A stretch of DNA of 64,000 nt, taken from assembly GCA_910579935.1 (NCBI GenBank), contig CAJTVQ010000005.1, positions 62,001 through 126,000 on the forward strand. The letters run 5' to 3'. This DNA comes from an uncultured Lachnospiraceae bacterium (lineage in GTDB: Bacteria; Bacillota; Clostridia; Lachnospirales; Lachnospiraceae). Below are positions 50,806-60,000 of this stretch, in pieces. The notes beneath the pieces are model-generated. The model was not told the origin of the DNA. It did not search any database and saw nothing but the letters and a program-made list of their open reading frames with translations. The position numbers and the translations under genes are program-made. The number at the start of each line of letters is the position of its first letter. The stretch's first letter is position 1.

Positions 50806-51318
50806 ATGGTAATCGAAGTAAACAAGGATATTGACCGCTATCAGGAATCGGTTGCGATGGGACTTACTGCAAGGCAGCTTATATTTTCCATTGCAAGCGT
50901 AGTGGTCGGTGGCAGTATTGTCCTTCTTCTTTACAAGTATATCGGTCTTACGGGTTCTGCTTATGTGGCAATTCCATGTGTGGCACCGATTGCTCTTGGC
51001 GGATTTTATTCCTTTAATGGGATGAATTTCTACGAGTATATGGGAAAGAAACTGCATTTTATGTTTGGCAACAGGGCGCTTACCTATGTATCAACAGAGG
51101 GAGAACCTGCAATAAAGCAGTTAGAAGCAGAACAGAATGAACAGGTAAAGAAGAAAGGCAGAAAGGCAGAACAGGAGACTGTAACAGCTGATTCGGCTGT
51201 AAAGAAGCAGGAGGAGTTTGAAGCAATGAAGAAAAAGACGAGAAACATGCTGCTTGGACTTGTCGCAGTCATTGTGGCGGCAGTAGCAGGCATTGCAGCA
51301 TATAAGGCAATGCATTAG
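50806..51318 (+). CDS. PrgI-family (VirB3-like) membrane protein
   Basis: A 170-residue protein. The N-terminal 90 residues fit the PrgI family: EVNKDIDRYQESVAMGLTAR, two adjacent spans (ASVVVGGSIVLLLYKYIG and AYVAIPCVAPIALGGFYSFN), GMNFYEYMGKKL. An unusual added C-terminal part has a charged coil and a third span (NMLLGLVAVIVAAVAGIAAY). PrgI works with the VirB4 ATPase, encoded next after a structured leader. Confidence 0.88.
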   Translation: MVIEVNKDIDRYQESVAMGLTARQLIFSIASVVVGGSIVLLLYKYIGLTGSAYVAIPCVAPIALGGFYSFNGMNFYEYMGKKLHFMFGNRALTYVSTEGEPAIKQLEAEQNEQVKKKGRKAEQETVTADSAVKKQEEFEAMKKKTRNMLLGLVAVIVAAVAGIAAYKAMH

Positions 51319-51333
51319 AAACGAATAGTATCT

Positions 51334-51384
51334 GACCGCAAGGTCGGGAACACAGCCCGCAGGGTGAAGTTCCCGGCGGGCTTT
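51334..51384 (+). promoter_or_regulatory. pseudoknot-capable leader before virB4
   Basis: GACC GCAA GGTC (51334-51345) is a short hairpin with a GNRA loop. GGGAAC (51346-51351) pairs with GTTCCC (51369-51374), and GCCCGC (51355-51360) pairs with GCGGGC (51376-51381) followed by TTT. The two pairings cross, so they form either a pseudoknot or two mutually exclusive states. Confidence 0.6.
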
Positions 51385-51410
51385 CATTATAAGAAAGCGA
51401 GGTTAGAGAC

Positions 51411-53792
51411 ATGGGTTTATTTACAGACGGATTTAAGTTATTAAAGAAGGCGAGTGAGCCTTTGTATAAGACACCTAAATCCATTCAGGAAACCATAGAG
51501 ATTATGGCGGTGGCTGAAAACGGCATTTTTGAAGTAAGCAAAAATAAGTATTCCAAATGCTACCGCTTTCAGGACATCAATTACACGACAGCAACCGAGG
51601 ATGAGCAGATCGGCATATTTGAGAGATACTGTAAGTTCTTAAATTCGCTGGACTGTAATTATAAGATTACGATCAACAATAAGAACAAAAACATGGATGA
51701 ACTCCGTGACAAGGTTCTGATTGCTGAGAAAAATGATGGCTTCAATAATTATAGAAGTATCTACAATGACATCATTGAGGAGAAGATTATTGAGGGCAGA
51801 CAGGGGATTGAGCAGGAGAGATACCTGACGATCACGATAGAGAGAAAGAACTTTGAGGAGGCAAAGGCACAGTTTGCAACCCTTGAGGCAACGATACACA
51901 AGGCTTTCATTGAGCTTGGTGCGGAGATTGTACCGCTTAATGGCAATGAGAGACTGAAAGTGCTCTATGACTATTATCATCTTGGAGATGAGGGCAGCTT
52001 TGATTTTGATATCAAAAAGGCTAAGAAGGTCGGGGCAGATTTTAGAAATGATCTGTGCAATGGCATGGTGAAATATTTCCCAGACCATTTTGAGGATGAG
52101 AGTAAATTCTGCAAGGCACTTTTCATCAAAAAGTATCCGAGCAGTTTATCAGACAGATTCATCAATGAGATTACTTCACTTCCGGTTCATTCCATCACGA
52201 GCATTGATGTGGTGCCTGTTCCCAAGGATTTGACCACAAAGGTGCTTCAGAAGAAATACCTTGGCATTGAGTCGGATATCATTAAGCAGCAGAGAGTCCG
52301 TAATAAGAATAACGATTTTTCTACGGAAATCTCATATGCCAAGAGAACGGAGAAAAAGGAGATTGAGGAAATCATGGATGATGTCCGTGAGAATGACCAG
52401 TGCCTTTTCTTCGTGGGAGTAACTATTATTCTTATGGCAGAAAGCAAGAAGGAGCTTGAGAGTGTATGTGAGACTGTGGAGACTATCGGAAAACGTAACA
52501 GCTGCACGATTGATACACACTACTTAAAGCAGAGGGAAGCACTCAACACAGCACTTCCGATTGGAGTAAGACAGGTGGAGACAATGCGTACCCTACTTAC
52601 CCAGTCACTTGCGGTGCTTATGCCATTCAATGTGCAGGAACTTAATGACAGCACCGGCAATTACTATGGTATCAACCAGATCAGCAAGAATGTGAATATC
52701 GGTAACAGAAAGAAGCTCATCAACGGAAATGGCTTCGTTTTCGGAGTGCCGGGTTCCGGTAAATCCTTCTTCTGTAAGATGGAGATGGGCAGCGTATTCT
52801 TGTCGGGAGATGATGAGATAATCGTCATAGATCCAATGAACGAATACTTTGATATAGCTGATACTTATGGTGGAACTGTAGTAAATATGTCCACCTACAC
52901 GGATAACTATGTGAATCCGCTGGAGATGGACGTATGGAGTCTTGATCCGAATGATTCCAAAGGAATGGTAAGAGAAAAGGGCGAGTTTATGCTTGGACTT
53001 TGTGAGCAGTGTATCGGAGACAGCTTAAATTCAAGACAGAAGTCAATCATTGATCGTTGTGTGAGAAAGCTGTATATCGACATTGCAAGGAGCAAAGAGA
53101 AGTATATCCCGGTGATGAGTGATTTTTACGATATCCTTATGGCACAGCCGGAGGATGAGGCAAAGGACATTGCATTGTCTTTGGAGCTTTTCGTAAATGG
53201 TTCACTTAATATCTTCAATCATCAGACAAATGTGGATGTGGATAACAGATTCACAGTATATGGCATCAGGGACTTAGGTACGGAGCTTAGTCCTATCACA
53301 ATGCTTGTCATGATGGAGTCTATTCAGAACAGGATTGTTGAGAATGGCAAGAGAGGCAAGGCAACATGGCTCTATATTGATGAGTTTCACGTCCTGCTTA
53401 ATTCCGAGTATTCTGCAAAATATCTGCAGCAGCTCTGGAAGAAAGTAAGAAAGCAGGGAGGACTTTGTACCGGTATCACGCAGAATGTCGTCGATCTGTT
53501 GCAGAACTATACAGCAACCACAATGCTTGCAAACTCTGAGTTTGTGGCACTCTTAAAACAGGCGAATACAGACAGTTCCAAGATGGCGGAAGTTATCGGG
53601 GTATCAGAGGCACAGCTTAGATTCGTAACCAATACCGCATCGGGAATGGGACTTATCAAGTGTGGCTCTGTGGTGATTCCGTTTGATAATCAGATTAGCA
53701 AGGATACAGACCTTTACAGACTGTATAACACCAATATTCATGAGAAGATTGCAGAACAGAAGAAGCGTGAAATGCAGAACAATGTCGAATAA
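51411..53792 (+). CDS. VirB4-like conjugation ATPase
   Basis: A 793-residue ATPase powering the type IV secretion channel. N-terminal region (about 1-400) as in TrsE/TraE-type proteins (FERYCKFLNSLDCNYKITIN). Walker A: FVFGVPGSGKSFFCKMEMGS near residue 443; Walker B: WLYIDEFHVLLNSEY near 652; then QGGLCTGITQNVVDLL. Full length. It follows the PrgI gene and its structured leader, as usual in Gram-positive systems. Confidence 0.94.
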   Translation: MGLFTDGFKLLKKASEPLYKTPKSIQETIEIMAVAENGIFEVSKNKYSKCYRFQDINYTTATEDEQIGIFERYCKFLNSLDCNYKITINNKNKNMDELRDKVLIAEKNDGFNNYRSIYNDIIEEKIIEGRQGIEQERYLTITIERKNFEEAKAQFATLEATIHKAFIELGAEIVPLNGNERLKVLYDYYHLGDEGSFDFDIKKAKKVGADFRNDLCNGMVKYFPDHFEDESKFCKALFIKKYPSSLSDRFINEITSLPVHSITSIDVVPVPKDLTTKVLQKKYLGIESDIIKQQRVRNKNNDFSTEISYAKRTEKKEIEEIMDDVRENDQCLFFVGVTIILMAESKKELESVCETVETIGKRNSCTIDTHYLKQREALNTALPIGVRQVETMRTLLTQSLAVLMPFNVQELNDSTGNYYGINQISKNVNIGNRKKLINGNGFVFGVPGSGKSFFCKMEMGSVFLSGDDEIIVIDPMNEYFDIADTYGGTVVNMSTYTDNYVNPLEMDVWSLDPNDSKGMVREKGEFMLGLCEQCIGDSLNSRQKSIIDRCVRKLYIDIARSKEKYIPVMSDFYDILMAQPEDEAKDIALSLELFVNGSLNIFNHQTNVDVDNRFTVYGIRDLGTELSPITMLVMMESIQNRIVENGKRGKATWLYIDEFHVLLNSEYSAKYLQQLWKKVRKQGGLCTGITQNVVDLLQNYTATTMLANSEFVALLKQANTDSSKMAEVIGVSEAQLRFVTNTASGMGLIKCGSVVIPFDNQISKDTDLYRLYNTNIHEKIAEQKKREMQNNVE

Positions 53793-53800
53793 TGCTGATA

Positions 53801-53821
53801 GAGGTCGCAATTTGCGACCTC
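53801..53821 (+). terminator. perfect hairpin after virB4
   Basis: GAGGTCGCAA pairs perfectly with TTGCGACCTC around a single T. It lies nine bases past the virB4 stop. No T-run follows directly; a second weaker hairpin (AGCCATCC/GGGTGGCT then GTTTTG) comes next. Confidence 0.6.
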
Positions 53822-53882
53822 AAAGCATAGCCATCCGGGAAGCTGGGTGGCTGTTTTGCATATTGAGTGAAAGAAGGTGAGA

Positions 53883-55483
53883 ACATTGAAGATAAAGAAA
53901 GTGGATGACAAACCAATGGTCATTCACACCAAGGAGAAAGCCAAGATTCATGCCCACGAGCCAAAGGGTGCCAAGATTAAAGGCAGCAATATCTATACAG
54001 TAGAGAGAGGACCGAAAGTGCATGATGCTAAAGCCAATGAAATGGATAAAAAAGCATCTGCAAAATTGATGCTTCAGAAAAGTACTGATGGAAAGAGTAC
54101 TTATAGAAAGAGTACCATTCATCAGTCGGAGGCTAAGGATAAAGGTCTTTCTAAGTTTAAGCGTAACATCAGAGAGTCAGGAACTTCAATCAAGACCAAG
54201 AATACCAATCTTCACATTGCAGGAAGAACTGGAGCACTTGCAGCCGGGGCAGTAACAGAGCAGGTGGAAGGCGGGCAGGAGGTATCGCAGGCAGCATATC
54301 TTGCATATGAAGCAAGCCGCCCTGTTACCGGAACTGCTTCTAAGGGCGCAGCACTTTTCAGGAAAAAGGCGGCAGCCGAGGCAAAGAAGCGTATCAAGAA
54401 GGTAGAGGCAGGAAAGAAGCTGGCAAAAAAGACAGCAAAGAAAGCTGCCAAAGATACAGCCAAGGCGGTAGCTAAAGAGACGGCAAAAGAAACAGCCAAG
54501 ACTACTGCCAAGGTTGTAACAAAAACTGCAACAAAGGCAGCTGCTACAGCGGCAGGAACAGCGGTTGCACCGGGAGTTGGCACTGCAATCGGCATGGCTG
54601 CCGGATATGCTGCAGGTGTGTCCATAGAGGTCAAGGATGAAAAGATGACCAACCGGAGCAGGAAGATAAAGTTCTTTCTGGATAAGATGAAAGCACAGGA
54701 GAATCAGACAGACAGCGTGGCAAAGCTGGTAAAGGATCTGATTGTGCGAAAAGCGATTACCTGGGTAAAGGCAGCTGCACCGATTATCGGATTGGTGCTT
54801 TTATTACTTGTTCTTGTAGTTGCCATGATTGCGGTTCCGGTTATAGCGGTGATAGCAATCCTTTACAATTCTCCATTTGCTTTATTTCTGCCACCACTTG
54901 AATCAGGAGATACCGTGCAGACAGTAACGAGTGCTTATGTGCAGGAGTTTAACCGGGATGTTAATACGAAAGTGAATGAGCATACCGGATATGACCTTGG
55001 AGAGCTTGTATATGTGGATTATGAAGGTATGGAAGAAAACCCAAGCAATTACTATGACATCATGGCATCCTAAACGGAATTACAGACAGCAGGCAGAAAA
55101 CAGTCTGCTCCTATGCACTTCACAGAGTTGGCTTCCCTTATAGTCAGGATTTAAGAGACAGCGGTAACTATTATGACTGCAGCTCCTTAGCCTATTATTC
55201 ATGGAAGGATGCAGGCGTGGATATTAGTTACGGCGGTGCAACCACAGCGGCAGCGGAGGCACAGGGACTGGATGAAGCCGGAAAGACAGTCTCCTTTGAT
55301 GAGTTACAGCCGGGAGACCTTATCTTCTACAGTTTTACAAGCAACGGAAGATATAAGAACATCAGCCATGTGGCAGTATATGTCGGAAATGGCAAGGTGG
55401 TAGAGGCACTTAATGAAAGTCTTGGTGTGGTCTACAGGGATGTGGCAAGCACAGGAAAGATTGTTGTGATTGGAAGACCATAA
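53883..55483 (+). pseudogene. disrupted conjugation peptidoglycan hydrolase (CD1108/VirB1-like, NlpC/P60)
   Basis: The gene is in two frames. The first (to a TAA at 55073) has a basic N-terminal part, a Lys/Ala/Thr-rich repeat (AKKTAKKAAKDTAKAVAKET, about residues 180-225), a membrane span (IIGLVLLLLVLVVAMIAVPV) and the start of the outside region (NYYDIMAS). The second frame resumes at about 55065 with ILNGITDSRQKTVCSY and carries an NlpC/P60 domain: catalytic Cys in YYDCSSLAYYSW (Cys codon 55178-55180) and His in NISHVAVYVGNGK. Intact relatives, as I recall, have a linker with further sequence between these points, so a deletion with frameshift is inferred. No start exists before the Cys. 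It would have opened the wall for the channel. Confidence 0.8.
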
Positions 55484-55533
55484 CAGAAAATTTGCTGAGA
55501 GGGCATAGTCCCTCTCTGAGACTGGAGGTAAGA

Positions 55534-56430
55534 ATGGATTTAAAAGATATGATACTGGTAACAGAAAACGACAGGGGAACAGAGATAAATATGCTGATGA
55601 CTCTGGATGATTATAAGAGTTTTATAGCAATTGATGACATGTCAGAGCTTGCAGACCATCTGTTGCAGCTTGGAAGGACACTTGGTGAAGCAGATAACTT
55701 CACAGAGTATTACAGGGCAGCAAATGTAACTGTATCTGCGAGATTCTGTCTGGATGATATTCAGCTGGGACATTTTCTTCAGGGATTTTATAACGATTCC
55801 AAAAAATTTCGGTTTGATAAAGAAGCCAGTTCTTCTGAATGTGTTGCAAAGCTTAAGGAGATTGGAATGACCGATAAGGGCTGGGTGGATGATTTTAACC
55901 TGCATTATGAAATGGAGAACCGCTCATTTGAAAGGGGACAGACATTCCATAACTTCAATGACCATGATTACATGGTGCTTGAAGCATTATCACCAAGGAA
56001 TCTTGTGGTGATGGATATGAAGTCAGGTTCCCTTACAATCGCCCTTGGTGCGACAGAGTATAAGCGTTATCCGAAGGATGAGAAGCCTACAAAGGACAAT
56101 ACCACAATCGGGGTATCGTGGGAGCACGGCATTTATCTAGGTTCCACACTTTCAACTACAAATTTCAAGGCATACAAGAGGGAGTATGGCACACCGGAAA
56201 AGATAGAGGATATCTATGATTACAGGGCAAAGCTAAAGCAGAAGTTCTATTTTTATCAGGATATGTCAAAGGATGATGATGTACCGAAGAAGCTGCAGAA
56301 TGACTTCCTTCACCAAATGTATGAGGATTTTGGAACGATTGAAGAGGATTGTTTTTACGACAGGCTGGAAGATGGAAAGTACGATGAAGGCTTTAAGGAA
56401 AGACAGGTAAAGGAAGAAAAGAGCCGGTGA
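55534..56430 (+). CDS. hypothetical ICE protein
   Basis: A 298-residue soluble protein I cannot name. Features: LMTLDDYKSFIAIDDMSELA, NFTEYYRAANVTVSARFCLD, then NFNDHDYMVLEALSPRNLVV in the middle, which loosely recalls the YodL-type segments of ICE proteins, and an acidic, Lys-rich tail. ACTGGAGGT sets the start at 55534. Encoded between the broken hydrolase and the PcfM-like gene. Confidence 0.7.
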   Translation: MDLKDMILVTENDRGTEINMLMTLDDYKSFIAIDDMSELADHLLQLGRTLGEADNFTEYYRAANVTVSARFCLDDIQLGHFLQGFYNDSKKFRFDKEASSSECVAKLKEIGMTDKGWVDDFNLHYEMENRSFERGQTFHNFNDHDYMVLEALSPRNLVVMDMKSGSLTIALGATEYKRYPKDEKPTKDNTTIGVSWEHGIYLGSTLSTTNFKAYKREYGTPEKIEDIYDYRAKLKQKFYFYQDMSKDDDVPKKLQNDFLHQMYEDFGTIEEDCFYDRLEDGKYDEGFKERQVKEEKSR

Positions 56431-56457
56431 TGAGATTTTTACAGGAGGCGATATCAT

Positions 56458-56676
56458 ATGGAACAGGAATTTGATGTTGAGATAAAAGAAGTGCTTTCAC
56501 GAGTACAGAAAGTAAAGGCAGAGTCGCTTGACGATGCCATCAATAAGGCAATGGATATGTATTATGCAGAGCAGATAGTCCTTGGAGCAGAGGACATGAA
56601 GGGAGTTGATTTTGCACCTATCAGCGAAGGTCAGCTCCCTTCTTCATTAAAAAAAAACGGAGGAAAAGCAAGATGA
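56458..56676 (+). CDS. DpnD/PcfM-family small protein
   Basis: A 72-residue protein: EFDVEIKEVLSRVQKVKAES then DDAINKAMDMYYAEQIVLGA, the pattern of the DpnD/PcfM family found on conjugative plasmids and ICEs; role unknown. AGGAGG precedes the start. It overlaps the next gene by four bases (ATGA). Confidence 0.82.
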   Translation: MEQEFDVEIKEVLSRVQKVKAESLDDAINKAMDMYYAEQIVLGAEDMKGVDFAPISEGQLPSSLKKNGGKAR

Positions 56677-57041
56677 AAAGTGATTCAACAACAGTAATTA
56701 AGAACATGGAGTTTTTAGTAAAGGAACTTCATAAGGAGTGGGACAGATCGGGTGCTTCTAAGGCATCCGTTATTATTTCCCTTGAGGAAGTAGATGGTAT
56801 CAATGATAAGTTAAAAGAGATTATCTATCAGACACAGAAGTCAGTCGATGAGGATGAGCTGACCTTTAAACAGAGCATTGCAAAGTCCAAGGAGTGCTAT
56901 GTGCTTCTTCGTGTGGTGCGTAAGATTGCAAAGAAAAAGGATAAATGCGAAAAACAGGCAATCGACAATAAATTTGCAATCGAGCTGGATAAGGATGAGT
57001 TAAAGCTATTTAAGGGATTGTTTGCAGAGATGTTTAAGTAG
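56673..57041 (+). CDS. hypothetical helical ICE protein
   Basis: A 122-residue, charged, mostly helical soluble protein (MEFLVKELHKEWDRSGASKA; LKEIIYQTQKSVDEDELTFK; basic KIAKKKDKCEKQ). No family recognised. Its ATG overlaps the PcfM-like stop codon, so translation is coupled. It is followed 15 bp later by the methylase-helicase gene. Confidence 0.7.
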   Translation: MKSDSTTVIKNMEFLVKELHKEWDRSGASKASVIISLEEVDGINDKLKEIIYQTQKSVDEDELTFKQSIAKSKECYVLLRVVRKIAKKKDKCEKQAIDNKFAIELDKDELKLFKGLFAEMFK

Positions 57042-57055
57042 AGGAGGACAAAGGT

Positions 57056-60000
57056 ATGGGCGTTGATATGAAGGTCAAAGCGATATACGATTCTGAAATT
57101 GGTAACATCACAAGATCAGAAAAGAACTGGAAGGATGTGTTAAAGGTCGCAGGTCAGTTATACCGCTATGAATTTGACAATATCGTTATGGTAACAGCTC
57201 AGAGACCTCCGGAAAAAAGCACACTCATGGCAGATTATGATACCTGGAAAAAGGTGGGAAGATATGTAAAGCGTGGTGCGAAAGGCTGCGCCATCTTCCC
57301 GTCAAGGGCACTGAATCCACGCATGAGGTATATCTTTGATATCAGTGATACCGGAGGGAAGAATGTTAAGTTGACATGGGACCTTGAGGGAGAAAATCTT
57401 AAAGATTATGTGGATTTTCTTGTGTCAGAAGGTCAGATTGAGCAGTACGATAACAGCGACAGGGAGTCTCTAAAAAATATATTAAAACAGTTTACAGGAA
57501 CAGATGTTTGGTTTATAATAAAAGAAGAGTTCGGAGACCGAATGACCGAGCTTATGCAGCTATCAGGTAGTGTGATAAAGGAAGAAAGTAAGAAACGCAA
57601 TGGCTTACAGCAGGAAATGGACATGGAGCAGCTTGTATATGCAAGTGTCATGTATGCTGTAGGGACGAGATGCGGATTTGACTTATCTGTGCAAGAACAG
57701 GATTTTAGTCAGATCGTAAATATCAAAGACGAAGAGATCATTTACCGTCTTGGTTCCATTGTATGCGATGTCTCCTGTAGTGTTCTTAGAGAATTTAGTC
57801 GTAACTTAAAGGCAATCGAGAGCGAAAGGAGAATTGGATATGTTAGAAGAAATGACTTACAAGGAAGTGGATGGACTGCTTTATCCGCAGATAGAGATGC
57901 CGGACGAGATGGAGGATCTCACGAAGCTGGGCAAATACGGAAGGATGGCGATGAACTATCTAAAGGAGAACGAGCCGGCAAGATACAAGACGCTGATGAG
58001 ATTCGGGAAGATGTACGAGAAGATGTCAGCGGTAGAGGCGGAAGCGAATCAGCTGTACGACCAGTTAGAGATGCAGTATCTGGCAAAGCACAAGCCACAG
58101 AATCCGTCATCGACAATGGAGATGTGGAAGATAAGAGAGCAGGCGAAGATGCAGGCAGAGGAAGTGGTACTGAATCAGATAGTGATGCGATTCCACTAGA
58201 ATCTGATGATACAGAACTGAATAGGGAACTTGATGAAATCAATTCATTGGGTGTTAGTAAGGAAGCCGAATATACACAGGCTTCCTTTTTTTTCGACCAG
58301 AACGGGCAGGCAAGCATTGGCACCATTCATACTGAGGACGAAAACAATAATCAGTTTATGCGTCAGTTCGAGCAGGACAGAAAAGCTGCATTAGCAGGTA
58401 AATACAATTACCTGAATCCCAAAAAGTCTGCAACAGTACCAAGTGAGTATATCAAACAGGTGCTTATGAGAGGTACAGGTTTTATCGGTGGTAAGGGCAG
58501 GGTATGCAAGATTTTTGAAACAGAGATTGATGCAGGAACCAGAGCAAAGCGTATCAAAGCAGAATATGGTCAGGGAGGTGCAGGCTGGCCGGTTGACGGA
58601 CTAGGACTGCACGGATATGACACATTTCATGGGAATGGACTGCGTTTTCAGTGGCGAGATGAGGATGGAGAGGTTGAAGGATATGTTTCGTGGAAAGATA
58701 TCGAAAAAGAGCTTGGTGTACTTATTCTTACAGGGGAATACCAGCCTGAGACACCTCGTATTGATGAGCTTGCGATGGACGGACTCCGTGAGGATGATGA
58801 GGTCATTGATGCCGAATACCGGGAAGTGGAACCGGAAGGGGCAGAATCAGAGATTGATGATTATGCAATACCGGATGAGCCGGAGAGCTATGCTTCTAAC
58901 AGAGATTATGTAAGTGCAAAAGGCATGACACCACAGGAAGCTGCCGATGAAGACCGCATGGTAACACAGGCAGAATATGGTGCCGAGATAGAAGCTGAAA
59001 CATCTGAAAAAGATCCATCAGAGCTTAAGTATATTACACCGATTGATTATGCCAAGCGTATTGAGGAGCTTGATGAAGACCTGCGTGATGCGGCGGAGAT
59101 TCTTGTAACAGATTGCAGCTGCTACACTCCGTTTAGGGCATTCCTTATGGATGTGGTGCAGTCTGATTTTGCATTTATGCCAAATAAACTTGACCTTATC
59201 AGGGATATTGCATTAGGGACAGATAATGCAGAAAGAAAGGCATATTCCAACAATAAGTATGGTCTTGTGGAGTACTCAATCAGAAGCGGTTATGTGAAGA
59301 TCAGCTATAAGAACAGGAATGGTGTGCGTAAGGAAGGTGCACTCGACTGGCGTGAGTTATACGAGATTTTATCCTATATGGTAAAACAGCCATTTTACTG
59401 CGGAGAAGACCAGAAGAAGTATTATCAGGAGACAAAACAGAAGGCTGACAGGGATAAGATGAATCCGGTCTATAAGAGATTCTTTGATATCGAGGATAGT
59501 GTAAAAGCCAATCGTCTTGAAACCAGGGAAAGAGCAATAGCGAATGGCTGGGAAACCAAGATTGATGAGAATGGACATGTGGTTTCAGATGATGCAGTAC
59601 AGAAAAAACACAACTTCCACTACAACCTCTGGGAAATGGAAAAAGGCGGAGCTAAGACCAGATACCAGTGGAATATGGATGCAATCCGCACTCTAAAGCA
59701 GATTGAATCAGAAAACAGGCTTGCCACACCGGGGGAGCAGAAAGTTCTGTCGAAGTTTGTCGGATGGGGCGGACTGTCACAGGCATTTGATGAGGAAAAC
59801 GCAGGCTGGAGCAAAGAGTATGCAGAGCTTAAAGAACTTTTATCTGATGAGGAATACAGTGCGGCAAGGGCAACAGTAAATAACGCCTTTTACACTTCAC
59901 CGGAGATAGCCATGTGCATGAATTCGGCACTTGTCCAGTTTGGTTTCAGAGGCGGCAATGTATTAGAGCCATCCATGGGTATCGGTAACTTCTTTGGAAG

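Noticed and set aside
55209..55483. NlpC/P60 fragment as an independent gene
   Set aside because: The possible start at 55217 lies after the catalytic Cys and has no ribosome binding site; better read as the tail of a broken gene.
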